Of a stretch of 64,000 bases of DNA, positions 35,387 to 44,433 are shown piece by piece. The notes under the pieces were generated by a model. It saw nothing but the letters and a program-made list of their open reading frames with translations. It was not told the origin of the DNA and did no database searches. Position 1 is the stretch's first letter; each line of letters starts with the position of its first letter. The translations under genes and the position numbers were made by a program. The DNA lies in the NCBI GenBank assembly GCA_003389385.1, contig QQVM01000004.1, positions 1 to 64,000 on the forward strand. Reading direction: 5' to 3'. Source of the stretch: Bacteroidota bacterium (GTDB taxonomy: Bacteria; Bacteroidota; Bacteroidia; AKYH767-A; 2013-40CM-41-45).

Positions 35387-36655
35387 ATGCAATTCGAAGA
35401 CGGACGTTACCGGTTTTCCGGTGTTGATTTATTGTCGGTGGCGGATGAGTTTGACTCTCCGCTATATGTGTATGATGCCAATACAATGATCCGTCAGTAT
35501 AAACGTCTGCAGGATGCATTCGGTGATGTGAAGCTGAAGATTAAATACGCCTGCAAGGCATTATCAAATCAGGCTGTCTTGAAGTTGTTTCGCAGTTTGG
35601 GTTCTGGCCTTGATGCTGTTTCTATTCAGGAAGTCTGGCTGGGACTCCACGCAGGATATGAACCCTCTGAAATACTGTTTACACCTAACGGAGTTTCTTT
35701 CGATGAAATCAAGCTGGGTGTGGAAGCCGGTGTAGTAATCAACATAGATAACATCGCAATTCTTGAACATTTCGGACATGAGTACGGAAACAAGGTTCCT
35801 TGTTGCATCCGTCTCAATCCACACATTGTAGCGGGAGGCAATCAGCACATTCAAACCGGACACATTGACTCAAAATTCGGAATCTCAGTCCATCAGCTGA
35901 GGCATGTGGAGAGAATAGTAAAAACATATGACATCAGGGTAAACGGATTGCATGTACATACAGGCTCTGAAATTCTGGATGCCGGGGTGTTTCTTCGTGC
36001 CGCTGAACTGATGTTTGAATCTGCCAGACATTTTGAGCATCTGCAGTTCATTGATTTTGGCAGCGGCTTCAAAGTGGCTTACAAAGATGACGATGTAACT
36101 ACTGATATTGAAGAGCTTGGGCAAAAACTGGGAAAAAGATTCAGGGAGTTTTGCGATCAGTACGGAAGCGAACTGGAGCTTTGGTTTGAGCCTGGCAAAT
36201 TCCTTGTAAGTGAATCCGGTGTGCTTTTAGTAAAAGTGAACACAGTGAAACAGACCATGGCAACTGTCTTCGCCGGTGTGGATTCTGGCCAAAACCATCT
36301 GATAAGGCCAATGTTTTATGATGCTTACCATCACATCGTCAACATTTCAAATCCTACAGGGAAACCAAGAGTGTACACTGTAGTAGGTTACATCTGCGAA
36401 ACAGATACTTTTGCATGGGACCGCAAGATCAACGAAATAAGGGAAGGCGATATTCTTGCAATCATGAATGCAGGTGCTTATGGCTTCACTATGAGCAATA
36501 ATTATAATTCCCGTTTCAGACCTGCTGAAGTGCTTGTGTACAATGGTAAAGCTCAGCTCATCAGAAGAAGAGAAACTCTTGAAGACTTGCTCAATACACA
36601 AGTTGATGTGCAGATCGGGAATTTGCAAACTGAAAAAGTGAGTCAGAATTTTTAA
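35387..36655 (+). CDS. lysA: Diaminopimelate decarboxylase
   Basis: This PLP enzyme of the alanine-racemase fold converts meso-diaminopimelate to lysine. From the ATG at 35387 the protein is 422 aa; the open frame extends 12 codons upstream without a good start. Motifs are KYACKALSNQAVLKLF (PLP lysine near residue 46), GLHVHTGSEI, DFGSGFKVAY, EPGKFLVSESG and CETDTFAWD at the second active-site cysteine. NAGAYGFTMSNNYNSR is also diagnostic. LysA is favoured over other decarboxylases by the CE(T/S)xD motif. Confidence 0.93.
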   Translation: MQFEDGRYRFSGVDLLSVADEFDSPLYVYDANTMIRQYKRLQDAFGDVKLKIKYACKALSNQAVLKLFRSLGSGLDAVSIQEVWLGLHAGYEPSEILFTPNGVSFDEIKLGVEAGVVINIDNIAILEHFGHEYGNKVPCCIRLNPHIVAGGNQHIQTGHIDSKFGISVHQLRHVERIVKTYDIRVNGLHVHTGSEILDAGVFLRAAELMFESARHFEHLQFIDFGSGFKVAYKDDDVTTDIEELGQKLGKRFREFCDQYGSELELWFEPGKFLVSESGVLLVKVNTVKQTMATVFAGVDSGQNHLIRPMFYDAYHHIVNISNPTGKPRVYTVVGYICETDTFAWDRKINEIREGDILAIMNAGAYGFTMSNNYNSRFRPAEVLVYNGKAQLIRRRETLEDLLNTQVDVQIGNLQTEKVSQNF

Positions 36656-36666
36656 GAATTTATTTT

Positions 36667-38052
36667 ATGTCCATCCAGTCTGAGCAGTTTCTTACAGATG
36701 CAGAGTCCAGGGTCTTCGACTCTGAGCATCGCAGAAAACTCGCTTTTAACATCGCTCAGTACGACAAAAAAGTCGTGGATGGAAAAAACCAGTTCGTTGA
36801 CTTTGAGCTTGCACGACAGCGTGCTTCAGTTATTAAGTGGAAAGTGCTTGAAAATCTCGATAAGTACCTCATCGAATTTGAATCGAATTTGTCAAAACGC
36901 GGAGGCAAAGTCATGTGGGCACAAAACGCCGCTGAAGCCATTGATGAAATAATCCGCATCATGAAATCCGCTGAGGCAAAAACAGTGGTTAAGTCTAAGT
37001 CCATGACCACTGAAGAGTTACATGTTAATGATGCATTGGAAAAAGAAGGGATAGAATCAATTGAAACTGACCTTGGGGAATTTATTGTCCAACTCCGCAA
37101 GGAACATCCCTACCACATAGTAACGCCTGCCATGCATCTGAGCAAGGAAGATGTGGCGAAAACATTCCATGTAAAGTACAATCTGCCCCTTAACAGCACG
37201 CCAAAAGAAATTACCGCATTTGTCAGGCAGCGCTTACGTGAGAAATACCAGCGTGCAGACGTGGGTATCACTGGCGCTAATTTTCTGATTGCTGATACCG
37301 GCAGCGCCGCTGTGACAGAGAATGAAGGAAATGCCCTGATGTCTGTTGCATTCCCAAGAATTCACATTGTTATTGCAGGTATCGAGAAGATAATTCCCTC
37401 ACTTACAGATCTTGATTTATTTTGGCCTTTGCTTGCAACACACGGCACAGGACAGAATATCACTGTATACAATTCCATTTTGAGTGGGCCTAAACAGTCA
37501 GGCGAGAAGGATGGGCCTGAGGAGATGTATGTGATACTTCTTGACAACGGAAGAGTTAACTTGCTTTCTGAACAGGATCAAAGACAGGCTTTATCATGTA
37601 TTCGCTGCGGCGCATGTCTGAACGGATGCCCCGTATATAAGGGAGTCGGAGGCCATGCTTATGGAGCGACATATTCAGGACCAATCGGATCTGTAATCAC
37701 GCCGCATTACAACGGCATGAAAGAATTCAAGCACCTGAGCTATGCATCCTCGCTTTGTGGAAAGTGCACAGAAGTTTGCCCAGTCAAAATTGATTTGCAT
37801 AAACTGCTTCTTTATAACCGCCGTGATTCAGTTGAACAAAAAACAAGCGGCATCTCAGAAAAGTGGATGTTTATGATTTGGAAGAAGGCAATGTTGAGCC
37901 GCAGCCTGATGAACAAAGGCGGTGCCGGGTTGAAAAATTTTCTCTTGAAGAATTTTTTCAAAACAGCATGGGGCGACAGAAGAGAAATGCCTGAAATTGC
38001 GCCCAAGTCATTTAATCAACTTTGGGCAGAAAGAAACAAATCTGAAAAATAA
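36667..38052 (+). CDS. lutB: LutB/YkgF-like ferredoxin-type lactate utilisation protein
   Basis: This 461-aa protein has an N-terminal LUD domain (about 60-290, TGANFLIADTGSAAVTENEGN) and a C-terminal pair of 4Fe-4S motifs. These are CIRCGACLNGCPVYKGVGGHAYGATYSGPIG (about 313-342) and CGKCTEVCPVKIDLHKLL. In LutABC lactate dehydrogenase the B subunit carries these clusters. No lutA or lutC lies beside it here; it follows lysA by 11 bases. Partners must be encoded elsewhere, or the protein has another electron-transfer role. Confidence 0.9.
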   Translation: MSIQSEQFLTDAESRVFDSEHRRKLAFNIAQYDKKVVDGKNQFVDFELARQRASVIKWKVLENLDKYLIEFESNLSKRGGKVMWAQNAAEAIDEIIRIMKSAEAKTVVKSKSMTTEELHVNDALEKEGIESIETDLGEFIVQLRKEHPYHIVTPAMHLSKEDVAKTFHVKYNLPLNSTPKEITAFVRQRLREKYQRADVGITGANFLIADTGSAAVTENEGNALMSVAFPRIHIVIAGIEKIIPSLTDLDLFWPLLATHGTGQNITVYNSILSGPKQSGEKDGPEEMYVILLDNGRVNLLSEQDQRQALSCIRCGACLNGCPVYKGVGGHAYGATYSGPIGSVITPHYNGMKEFKHLSYASSLCGKCTEVCPVKIDLHKLLLYNRRDSVEQKTSGISEKWMFMIWKKAMLSRSLMNKGGAGLKNFLLKNFFKTAWGDRREMPEIAPKSFNQLWAERNKSEK

Positions 38053-38104
38053 AAAACACGGTTTAACACCGGGATTTTTTATTGTGCATGTTTTCGTGAA
38101 TCGC

Positions 38105-41100
38105 TTATGGCTGGGCCGAGAATATTACAGCAGCAGCATTGTTTTCCATTAAACTGAAATCAGAAGCTTCAACATGAATGTCTCCGTCAAGATCATTCAC
38201 CTGATAACCGGTGAGCAGTGAGCCAATTTGATTTTCCATATATTGATAGTCAAAATGATCAATCACTCCGTCTTTCATTCCCGGGAATGCGCCGGACACA
38301 TCACCTGAATACATTGCAAATACTCCTGTTTCGACTTCAGCCTGTATACTTCCGAAAGCCTGTGAAGCTGCTGTGCTGAAATCGTAGCTGGTGTTAGTCG
38401 ACATTGACACGGTAGTTCCGCTGTAAATGTCAAGCGCGTTTCGGTGTTGTACTCTGATATAATATGAATTGCCGTTAGTGCTTCCGGGGAAGGTACAGGA
38501 AATTGTTCCGTTGCTTTGCAGGATGCCTGTGAAAGTGGCAACCGTGTCACTGGTAGAGAATTCATCCATCAGGCTTACTACAACAGTGTCTACATCTGCA
38601 TTGTTCGGAGAAATCCCTGCCGTGAAGAGAGGAGTCTTCATGTTAGGGCCGGCGCCTGATATATAATATCCCTGAATGTAAACCTTAAGATCCAGAGTCA
38701 CACTTCCTGACACCACATTGAAAGGAGTGCCATGCGTACCCTGACACGTATTCACAAATACGGTAACAAAACCAGTGCTGGCACCTGATGGAACTGTAGC
38801 AGTTATTTGTCCGTCATTATCTACTGTGAATGCAGCCGATGTTCCGTTAAAGGTGACTGCTGTAGCGCCTATGAAACCAGATCCGCCAATAATCACGGAT
38901 GTTCCAACAGTGCCGCTGCCTGGATTCAGGGAGCTGACAATGATCGGTGCAGGCTGTGTGACTGTTCCGCTGGCTGTTGCTGTACATGAATTTGCATCAG
39001 TGACAGTTACGGAATAAGAACCCGCTGTCAGACCGGTGGCAGGATTGCTGGTCTGTACAGGACTGGTATTCCAGGAGAAAGTAAACGGAGCAGTTCCTCC
39101 GGTCATGTTGGCAGTTGCTGTTCCGTCATTGCCGCCGTTGCAAGTAACATCAGTAGTCGAAACACTGGCTGATGGAGTTGGATTTACTGTCAGGCTGATA
39201 GTATTTGATACGGCGGTACAACCATTGAGATCTGTGAGTGTTGTAAAATAGTTTCCGCTGCTTCCTGCCGTGATTATTTTAGAAGTTTCTGATCCCGGTG
39301 CCCAGAGGTTTCCTGTAGCTACATTAGAAGATATTTTCACGGATCCACCCTGACAGAAAGTGGTTGATCCATGCGCTGTTGCTGTAATAATATTGGTAGT
39401 GCCGGTCAGTCTCACATCATCAATTCTGAAGCTGACACCTGTCTGCTTTTCAAACTTGATACGGAGATTAGATGTAGCCGGAATTGTTCCGCTGCATGTT
39501 ACGACTGCCCATACGTTTTGTGCAGGTTGTGTTGAAGTTGTAAGCGGTGTGTAGTTGATGCCATCTGAACTAACAGATACTGCAAGCAACTCTGTCGTTG
39601 CTGTTCTCAGCATCCCGAATGACAGAGCCAGATTAGAGAAACCATCCGTGTTTATGCCACTAATCAGGAAATCGCGAGGATTAGTTCCACCCGCTGTACC
39701 CATGAATACGTTTCCAAGTCCGCTTGCCCCAGAATAGTTGGAAGTTGTAGTTGCCCTAACATCACTCGGATTGGTTGTAGGAGGATTATTAGTAGTTGAG
39801 AACACGAGAGCTCCGTTATTCGCCCATCCGGTGTAAGTGTTCAGTGCTACTGTTCCACCCGGATTACCCATAGTCTCAAGGAATATTGTGCCATTGTACA
39901 CAAATGAATTTACAGTAACTGTAACTGGTGCAGAAGTTGATGAACAGTTAAATGCATCAGTAACCACAACAGAAAATGTCCCGGAAGTGTTTACTACGAT
40001 GCTTTGGGTCGTTTCGTTATTCGACCAAAGGTATGTGTCACCGCTGCTTGCTGTTAATGTTACTGAGCCTCCGCTGCAGAATGTAGTTGGTCCTCCAGGT
40101 GTGATCGTAGCCTGAGGGCAGCTGAGTCCGTTTCCGCTTACAGCTACATTGACAGTAGTTGCGCCAGTACTTGCATGGGTGATGTCTCCGCTTGCTGCTC
40201 CAACGCTGTTAGGGGTAAAGCGGACATATATTGTTGTAGCTGTTACAGTACCGGAAGAAGGAGTCAAAGAGATGGAACTGCTAAATCCGCTTCCGCTAGT
40301 GGTGGAAATCTCGAATCCGGATGGTGCGGTGATAAGCAGTGGGTCGGTGAGAAATACCGCGGACACATCATAAGATTGCTCTGATGAAGAGTTGCCTACA
40401 ATGACATTACCAAATGATGGTAGATTGCTCACGGTGGTGGTTATTTCCGGAAGTGGGTCCTCAAGAGTGATTTGTGCGGTTTTAGTGCAACCATTGGCAT
40501 CTGTTACAAGGACACAGTATGTACCGGCTGTCAGTCCGTTTTGAGTTGCTGTATAGGACGGATCCACTACATTAATTCTGAAGCCCATGTACTGATGATG
40601 TCCACATGAGTAGTAGAGTAAGTTTGGATGGCCCGCATCAGGTGTGAATGTGAGAGTGCCATTCTCTTCACGGCTATTTGTCACACCTGAAATTATTTCA
40701 CCGGCATAATTACCTCCGGCCGAGTCAGTGCTGATGTGAAATGGATGACCAGGCGTGCTAATGTTGAAAGAATAAGTGATACCACGTACCAGTGTGAGCT
40801 CGCGACCTTCAACACCATTGATTTCATATCCGAAGGAACTTCCTTGTCCGAAGAAAGGATGCGCAGCGGTTTTCGGAACATCAATCACATTGAAAGTTGT
40901 GCTGATTCCGTCAATGATATTGATTCGGAAGCCCATGTATTGATGATGTCCGCAGCTGTAATATAATAATGATGGGTGTCCGGCATCCGGAGTAAAAGTG
41001 AGTATGCCGCTTTCAACCTGGCTATTCAATACTCCGGAAGTTATTTCACCTGAATAGTCTCCACCTACTGAATCAGTGCTGATATGGAATGGATGTCCTG

Positions 41101-43600
41101 GTGTATTCACGGTAAAAGTATACGTGATGCCTCTCATCAGCGTCAGTTCTTTGCCTTCGACGCCATCAATCACATATCCTGTTCCGCTACCTTGTCCGTC
41201 AAATGGATGTGCAGCTGTTTTTGGTGCATCAATCACATTGAAATTTTTGCCACCGGGATTATTGGTATCCCACTGAAACAAATAAGGAGCAGTCCCACCA
41301 CTAGCCGATGCAGTTGCGCTTCCGTCATTGTTGCCGATAGTGCTGGGGTTCGTGCCACTTACCGAAAGAGTGATGGAGTCCGGTTGAAAGATGATTGCAT
41401 CGCCGCTTCCTGTACATCCGTTTATATCAGTAACTACTGCTTTGTATGTGCCTGTAGCAAGATTTACTGCCATGGCTGAGTTCTGAACAGGATTAGTGTT
41501 CCATGAATAAGTATACGGTCCGGTTCCACCGCTGCCAACCGCAGTCGCAGTTCCGTCTGCGCTACCGTAGCAAAGAGCGTCTGTTGATGTTATGCTCACT
41601 GTTGGTGTATCAAGAACAGATACACTGATTGAATTCGAAACCGAAGTGCAACCGTTCAGATCAGTAGCGACAGTAAAATATGTGCCCGGACCAGAATCAT
41701 CCACAACAATACTTTGTGAAAATGAAAACACTGGATCCCACTCATTGCCTGCAGGAACGTTCGACAAGAGTGTCACTGTTTTGCCCTGACAAATGTTTGG
41801 AGAGCTTTGCGCAGAGATTTCCACGGCACTGATTGTTCCGCTTAGCTTCACATCGTCAATTCTGAAGCTGGAAGTGTCTGATTTTTCGAATTTGATTCTC
41901 AGATTTGAAGCGGAAGGAATAGAGCCTGTAGCTGTCACAAGTGTCCATGTTCCGGTTGTTGTGCTTGGAACAGTAAGTGGGGTATAGTTGATTCCGTCAG
42001 TACTTACAGATACTCCGATTGTAGCTGAGCCAACAGCAGTTTCTCTTCTGAGTCCGAAAGTGAGTGTAAGATTCGTGGCATTGCTTGCGTTAATCCCGCT
42101 GATGATGAAATTTCTGGGTAGAGTGGTGGACGTTCCAAGGAACACGTTGCCGCCTCCGCTTGCACCTGAATAACCGGAAGATACCGAAGTAGATCTGACA
42201 TCCGCATTGGTAGTGCTGGTGCTGCTGAAATTAAGAATGCCATTATTCTGCCATCCGGTATATGTGTTGACATTTGTCGTTGCTCCAGGAACTCCCATAT
42301 TCTCAGCGTAGAGCAGTCCGTTGTATGTAAAGCTGTTTACTGTAACTGTAACAGGAGCAGAGACTGCAGTGCAATTGGAACCATCTGTAACCGTAACAGT
42401 GTAATTGCCTGATGAGGTAACGATAATGCTTTGTGTGGTTTCATTGTTTGACCATAAGTAACTTACTCCTGAACTAGACATAAGTTCCACGGAACCTCCA
42501 ATACAGAAAGTGGTAGGTCCAACAGGTGTGATGGTAGGAGCAGAACAACTCGTGCCGGTTCCGGAAACTGAAATATCTTTTTGAGTAGCGCCAGTGCTGG
42601 TATGTGTGATGTTTCCCGATGCAGCTCCGGTAACAGTCGGACTGAAGCGAACAAAAATCGGTGTATGGCCGACTGTGCCTGATGATGGGGTGAGATTGAT
42701 TGAATTTGTGAAACCGCTTCCACTCGTTAAGGATATTTCGAATTGAGAAGGGGCGCTGATGTTAATATCGTTGAAAAGATTAAATCCGGAGACCGTGTAA
42801 AATGCTTCCGCAGAGGATGATCCGGTTTGAACGTTTCCAAAATCCGGAATTGTAGTTGTACTCACATTGATTGTAGGAGGTAGCGCTGATCCTGTGATAG
42901 AAATATCATCAATGGCGAAACTGGGTCGTCCGCCGCCACCGGAAATATCTTTTTGTACCCAACGCAAATAAACGACAGACTGATTGTTACAATCTGATGG
43001 AAGTGTTAATGAAACAGGTAATACATTTTGTGGCGTTGTGACAGCAGTAGTTTGATTATTTGCTGAGCCGGTGAGGTTTTGATACACACCGTTAGTCAAA
43101 CCGGAAACAGAAACCCAAGGACCTGCAATTGTACCAACACGATATTGGAGATCCATACCGTTTTGTCTGGTATTAGTGCCATCCTGCTGATTGCGGATGG
43201 TCATCGCATTGAAGTTAACCTGTATTGAGCCGAGCCCTGTGGTGTTTATGGCTAGTGCTATGCTTGGGTCGAGAGAACCTGTACCAAGAATACCAATTTT
43301 GCCATTATAGTTATTTACACCTCCTGCTGTTGTTGAAGCAGTACTTGATGCCGACATGGCCCTGTCTGTAGTGGCAGTGGTTGTCCGGAATACAGTTGTA
43401 TTGCTTGTTCCAAGTGTCCAACCTTGCAAGCCTGCAGGATAAGTGGTGGATGTGTGAAGTAGTCCGGAAAAATTCTGTGTATAGGGTAATGTCTGAGCTG
43501 CCGGTGCGGTTTGCGCAAATGATTTTGGGCTTAGCAAAATCAGAAAAAGAATGCTCGTTAAGGCGCATGACAAGCGCCAGAAAGTAAATGTGTTTTTCAT
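38105..43600 (-). CDS. Giant exported adhesin with SprB repeats and tandem cupredoxin-like domains
   Basis: The protein is 1831 aa from the ATG at 43600; a GTG 14 codons upstream is less likely. A signal peptide ends near LSPKSFA. A jelly-roll-like domain is followed by two copies of a large module at about 247-737 and 1050-1548. Each has a choice-of-anchor-D domain, an Ig-like domain (SYLWSNNETTQSI), an anchor/CBM-like domain and a SprB repeat (GTATAxGSGGTGPYTYSWNT). Between them lie two ~110-aa cupredoxin-like copies (about 787-893 and 903-1010), each with GHPFHIST and YYSCGHHQYMGFRI. An IPT/TIG domain (about 1550-1620) and a dockerin-like, EF-hand-type C-terminus (GDVSGAFPGMKDGVIDHFD...DLDGDIHVEASDF) complete it. 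It is probably surface-exposed or secreted; a type IX sorting domain is not obvious. Confidence 0.85.
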   Translation of the reverse strand: MKNTFTFWRLSCALTSILFLILLSPKSFAQTAPAAQTLPYTQNFSGLLHTSTTYPAGLQGWTLGTSNTTVFRTTTATTDRAMSASSTASTTAGGVNNYNGKIGILGTGSLDPSIALAINTTGLGSIQVNFNAMTIRNQQDGTNTRQNGMDLQYRVGTIAGPWVSVSGLTNGVYQNLTGSANNQTTAVTTPQNVLPVSLTLPSDCNNQSVVYLRWVQKDISGGGGRPSFAIDDISITGSALPPTINVSTTTIPDFGNVQTGSSSAEAFYTVSGFNLFNDINISAPSQFEISLTSGSGFTNSINLTPSSGTVGHTPIFVRFSPTVTGAASGNITHTSTGATQKDISVSGTGTSCSAPTITPVGPTTFCIGGSVELMSSSGVSYLWSNNETTQSIIVTSSGNYTVTVTDGSNCTAVSAPVTVTVNSFTYNGLLYAENMGVPGATTNVNTYTGWQNNGILNFSSTSTTNADVRSTSVSSGYSGASGGGNVFLGTSTTLPRNFIISGINASNATNLTLTFGLRRETAVGSATIGVSVSTDGINYTPLTVPSTTTGTWTLVTATGSIPSASNLRIKFEKSDTSSFRIDDVKLSGTISAVEISAQSSPNICQGKTVTLLSNVPAGNEWDPVFSFSQSIVVDDSGPGTYFTVATDLNGCTSVSNSISVSVLDTPTVSITSTDALCYGSADGTATAVGSGGTGPYTYSWNTNPVQNSAMAVNLATGTYKAVVTDINGCTGSGDAIIFQPDSITLSVSGTNPSTIGNNDGSATASASGGTAPYLFQWDTNNPGGKNFNVIDAPKTAAHPFDGQGSGTGYVIDGVEGKELTLMRGITYTFTVNTPGHPFHISTDSVGGDYSGEITSGVLNSQVESGILTFTPDAGHPSLLYYSCGHHQYMGFRINIIDGISTTFNVIDVPKTAAHPFFGQGSSFGYEINGVEGRELTLVRGITYSFNISTPGHPFHISTDSAGGNYAGEIISGVTNSREENGTLTFTPDAGHPNLLYYSCGHHQYMGFRINVVDPSYTATQNGLTAGTYCVLVTDANGCTKTAQITLEDPLPEITTTVSNLPSFGNVIVGNSSSEQSYDVSAVFLTDPLLITAPSGFEISTTSGSGFSSSISLTPSSGTVTATTIYVRFTPNSVGAASGDITHASTGATTVNVAVSGNGLSCPQATITPGGPTTFCSGGSVTLTASSGDTYLWSNNETTQSIVVNTSGTFSVVVTDAFNCSSTSAPVTVTVNSFVYNGTIFLETMGNPGGTVALNTYTGWANNGALVFSTTNNPPTTNPSDVRATTTSNYSGASGLGNVFMGTAGGTNPRDFLISGINTDGFSNLALSFGMLRTATTELLAVSVSSDGINYTPLTTSTQPAQNVWAVVTCSGTIPATSNLRIKFEKQTGVSFRIDDVRLTGTTNIITATAHGSTTFCQGGSVKISSNVATGNLWAPGSETSKIITAGSSGNYFTTLTDLNGCTAVSNTISLTVNPTPSASVSTTDVTCNGGNDGTATANMTGGTAPFTFSWNTSPVQTSNPATGLTAGSYSVTVTDANSCTATASGTVTQPAPIIVSSLNPGSGTVGTSVIIGGSGFIGATAVTFNGTSAAFTVDNDGQITATVPSGASTGFVTVFVNTCQGTHGTPFNVVSGSVTLDLKVYIQGYYISGAGPNMKTPLFTAGISPNNADVDTVVVSLMDEFSTSDTVATFTGILQSNGTISCTFPGSTNGNSYYIRVQHRNALDIYSGTTVSMSTNTSYDFSTAASQAFGSIQAEVETGVFAMYSGDVSGAFPGMKDGVIDHFDYQYMENQIGSLLTGYQVNDLDGDIHVEASDFSLMENNAAAVIFSAQP
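40570..41245 (-). repeat. Tandem duplicate of a cupredoxin-like domain inside the adhesin
   Basis: Two ~345-base units (about 40917-41245 first in the protein, 40570-40895 second) encode near-identical segments beginning FNVIDxPKTAAHPF and ending YYSCGHHQYMGFRIN. The His, Cys, His and Met residues of a type 1 copper site are kept in both copies. The nucleotide sequences differ at many third positions, so the duplication is not recent. Confidence 0.75.
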
Positions 43601-43775
43601 GTTAATGTTTATGTTACCTTGATTCGACGTCGCAATGATCACTCGGGTTCACTCTTGCTCAAGTGATTTTTGTAGGCTCTAAAATAATCAAATTACATGG
43701 ATCTCGCAGCATTAATACATTAAAAATTAAGGAGGTAGATTTGGGTAAAGGCTGCGATTTTATTGGTAAAAAAAA

Positions 43776-43793
43776 AGAGCCGTAGCCGGCTCT
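43776..43793 (-). terminator. Intrinsic terminator after the 105-aa gene
   Basis: AGAGCCG-TAGC-CGGCTCT is a perfect 7-bp stem. On the minus strand it runs into a tract of at least eight T residues. It lies 36 bases beyond the stop at 43829. Confidence 0.85.
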
Positions 43794-43828
43794 GGAACAT
43801 GAACACAAATGATCAGCATTTTAGTTGA

Positions 43829-44146
43829 TTAATGCATGGAATTTATTATCTGATTCCTTTCGTTTAATAGCTCCAAAATGATTTTATAATCTGCCAGAGA
43901 AACTGGCCGTATTGATATAATATCCTGTATATCAATTTTCTCTGAAAGTTCAATGCATGCATGCCTGTCGTAACGCTCAAAGGCGCTTTTATAGGCCTGC
44001 ATATTGAAATGCGGAATGAAAAAATATTCAATTTCAGACAAATGAATATTGTATTTATTGAAAATGATCCCTGCTTCTTTTCTTCCGCTTTTAAAGGAAA
44101 ACATGCTGTAAACATGGATATGATCCTGAAGTTCTATCGCGCTCAT
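43829..44146 (-). CDS. Hypothetical 105-aa protein
   Basis: I do not recognise a family. The protein is soluble and contains DHIHVYSMFSFKSGRKEAGIIFNKY and a C-terminal helix-rich section ending LLNERNQIINSMH. A strong terminator just past the stop supports expression as a single gene. No second frame of the same strand looks better. It may be a regulator or a surface-associated orphan; nothing can be inferred with confidence. Confidence 0.6.
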   Translation of the reverse strand: MSAIELQDHIHVYSMFSFKSGRKEAGIIFNKYNIHLSEIEYFFIPHFNMQAYKSAFERYDRHACIELSEKIDIQDIISIRPVSLADYKIILELLNERNQIINSMH

Positions 44147-44276
44147 GATATTGTATTTTACCTCAATCTAATATTAAAATGGCCCTTTAAAAAGAAAAGT
44201 TGGTAAAAGGTCAGTTTAAAGCACTTATTATAGCTCTGAATTGGGTGAACGGTAGTTTTTAACTGACAGACAATTA

Positions 44277-44308
44277 AAAAGCCCGGCAGCTGCGTCCGCC
44301 GGGCTTTT
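44277..44308. terminator. Bidirectional intrinsic terminator
   Basis: AAAAGCCCGGC / GCCGGGCTTTT forms an 11-bp stem with a 10-base loop, flanked by A and T tracts. It terminates the PAS-LuxR operon (stop at 44434) on the minus strand and could block read-through from either side. The rest of 44147-44433 shows no gene. Confidence 0.85.
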
Positions 44309-44433
44309 AAAAAGTTGAATTAATGGAGCTAGTATGAAAAGATATGACAAAAATGTGTGTTTAGCTGTGATTCTCCTATAGCCATTAATGGTATATATTA
44401 TCACTAATTCTGGTTAAACCAAGAGACGTAGGC

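Noticed and set aside
38056-38095. Possible terminator between lutB and the adhesin
   Set aside because: The only stem is about 4 bp (CGGT/ACCG). The T-tract is present, but the hairpin is too weak to call.
40570-41245. Tandem repeat considered as a CRISPR or DNA satellite
   Set aside because: The units are about 345 bases, in frame and diverged at third positions, so they are protein-domain repeats.
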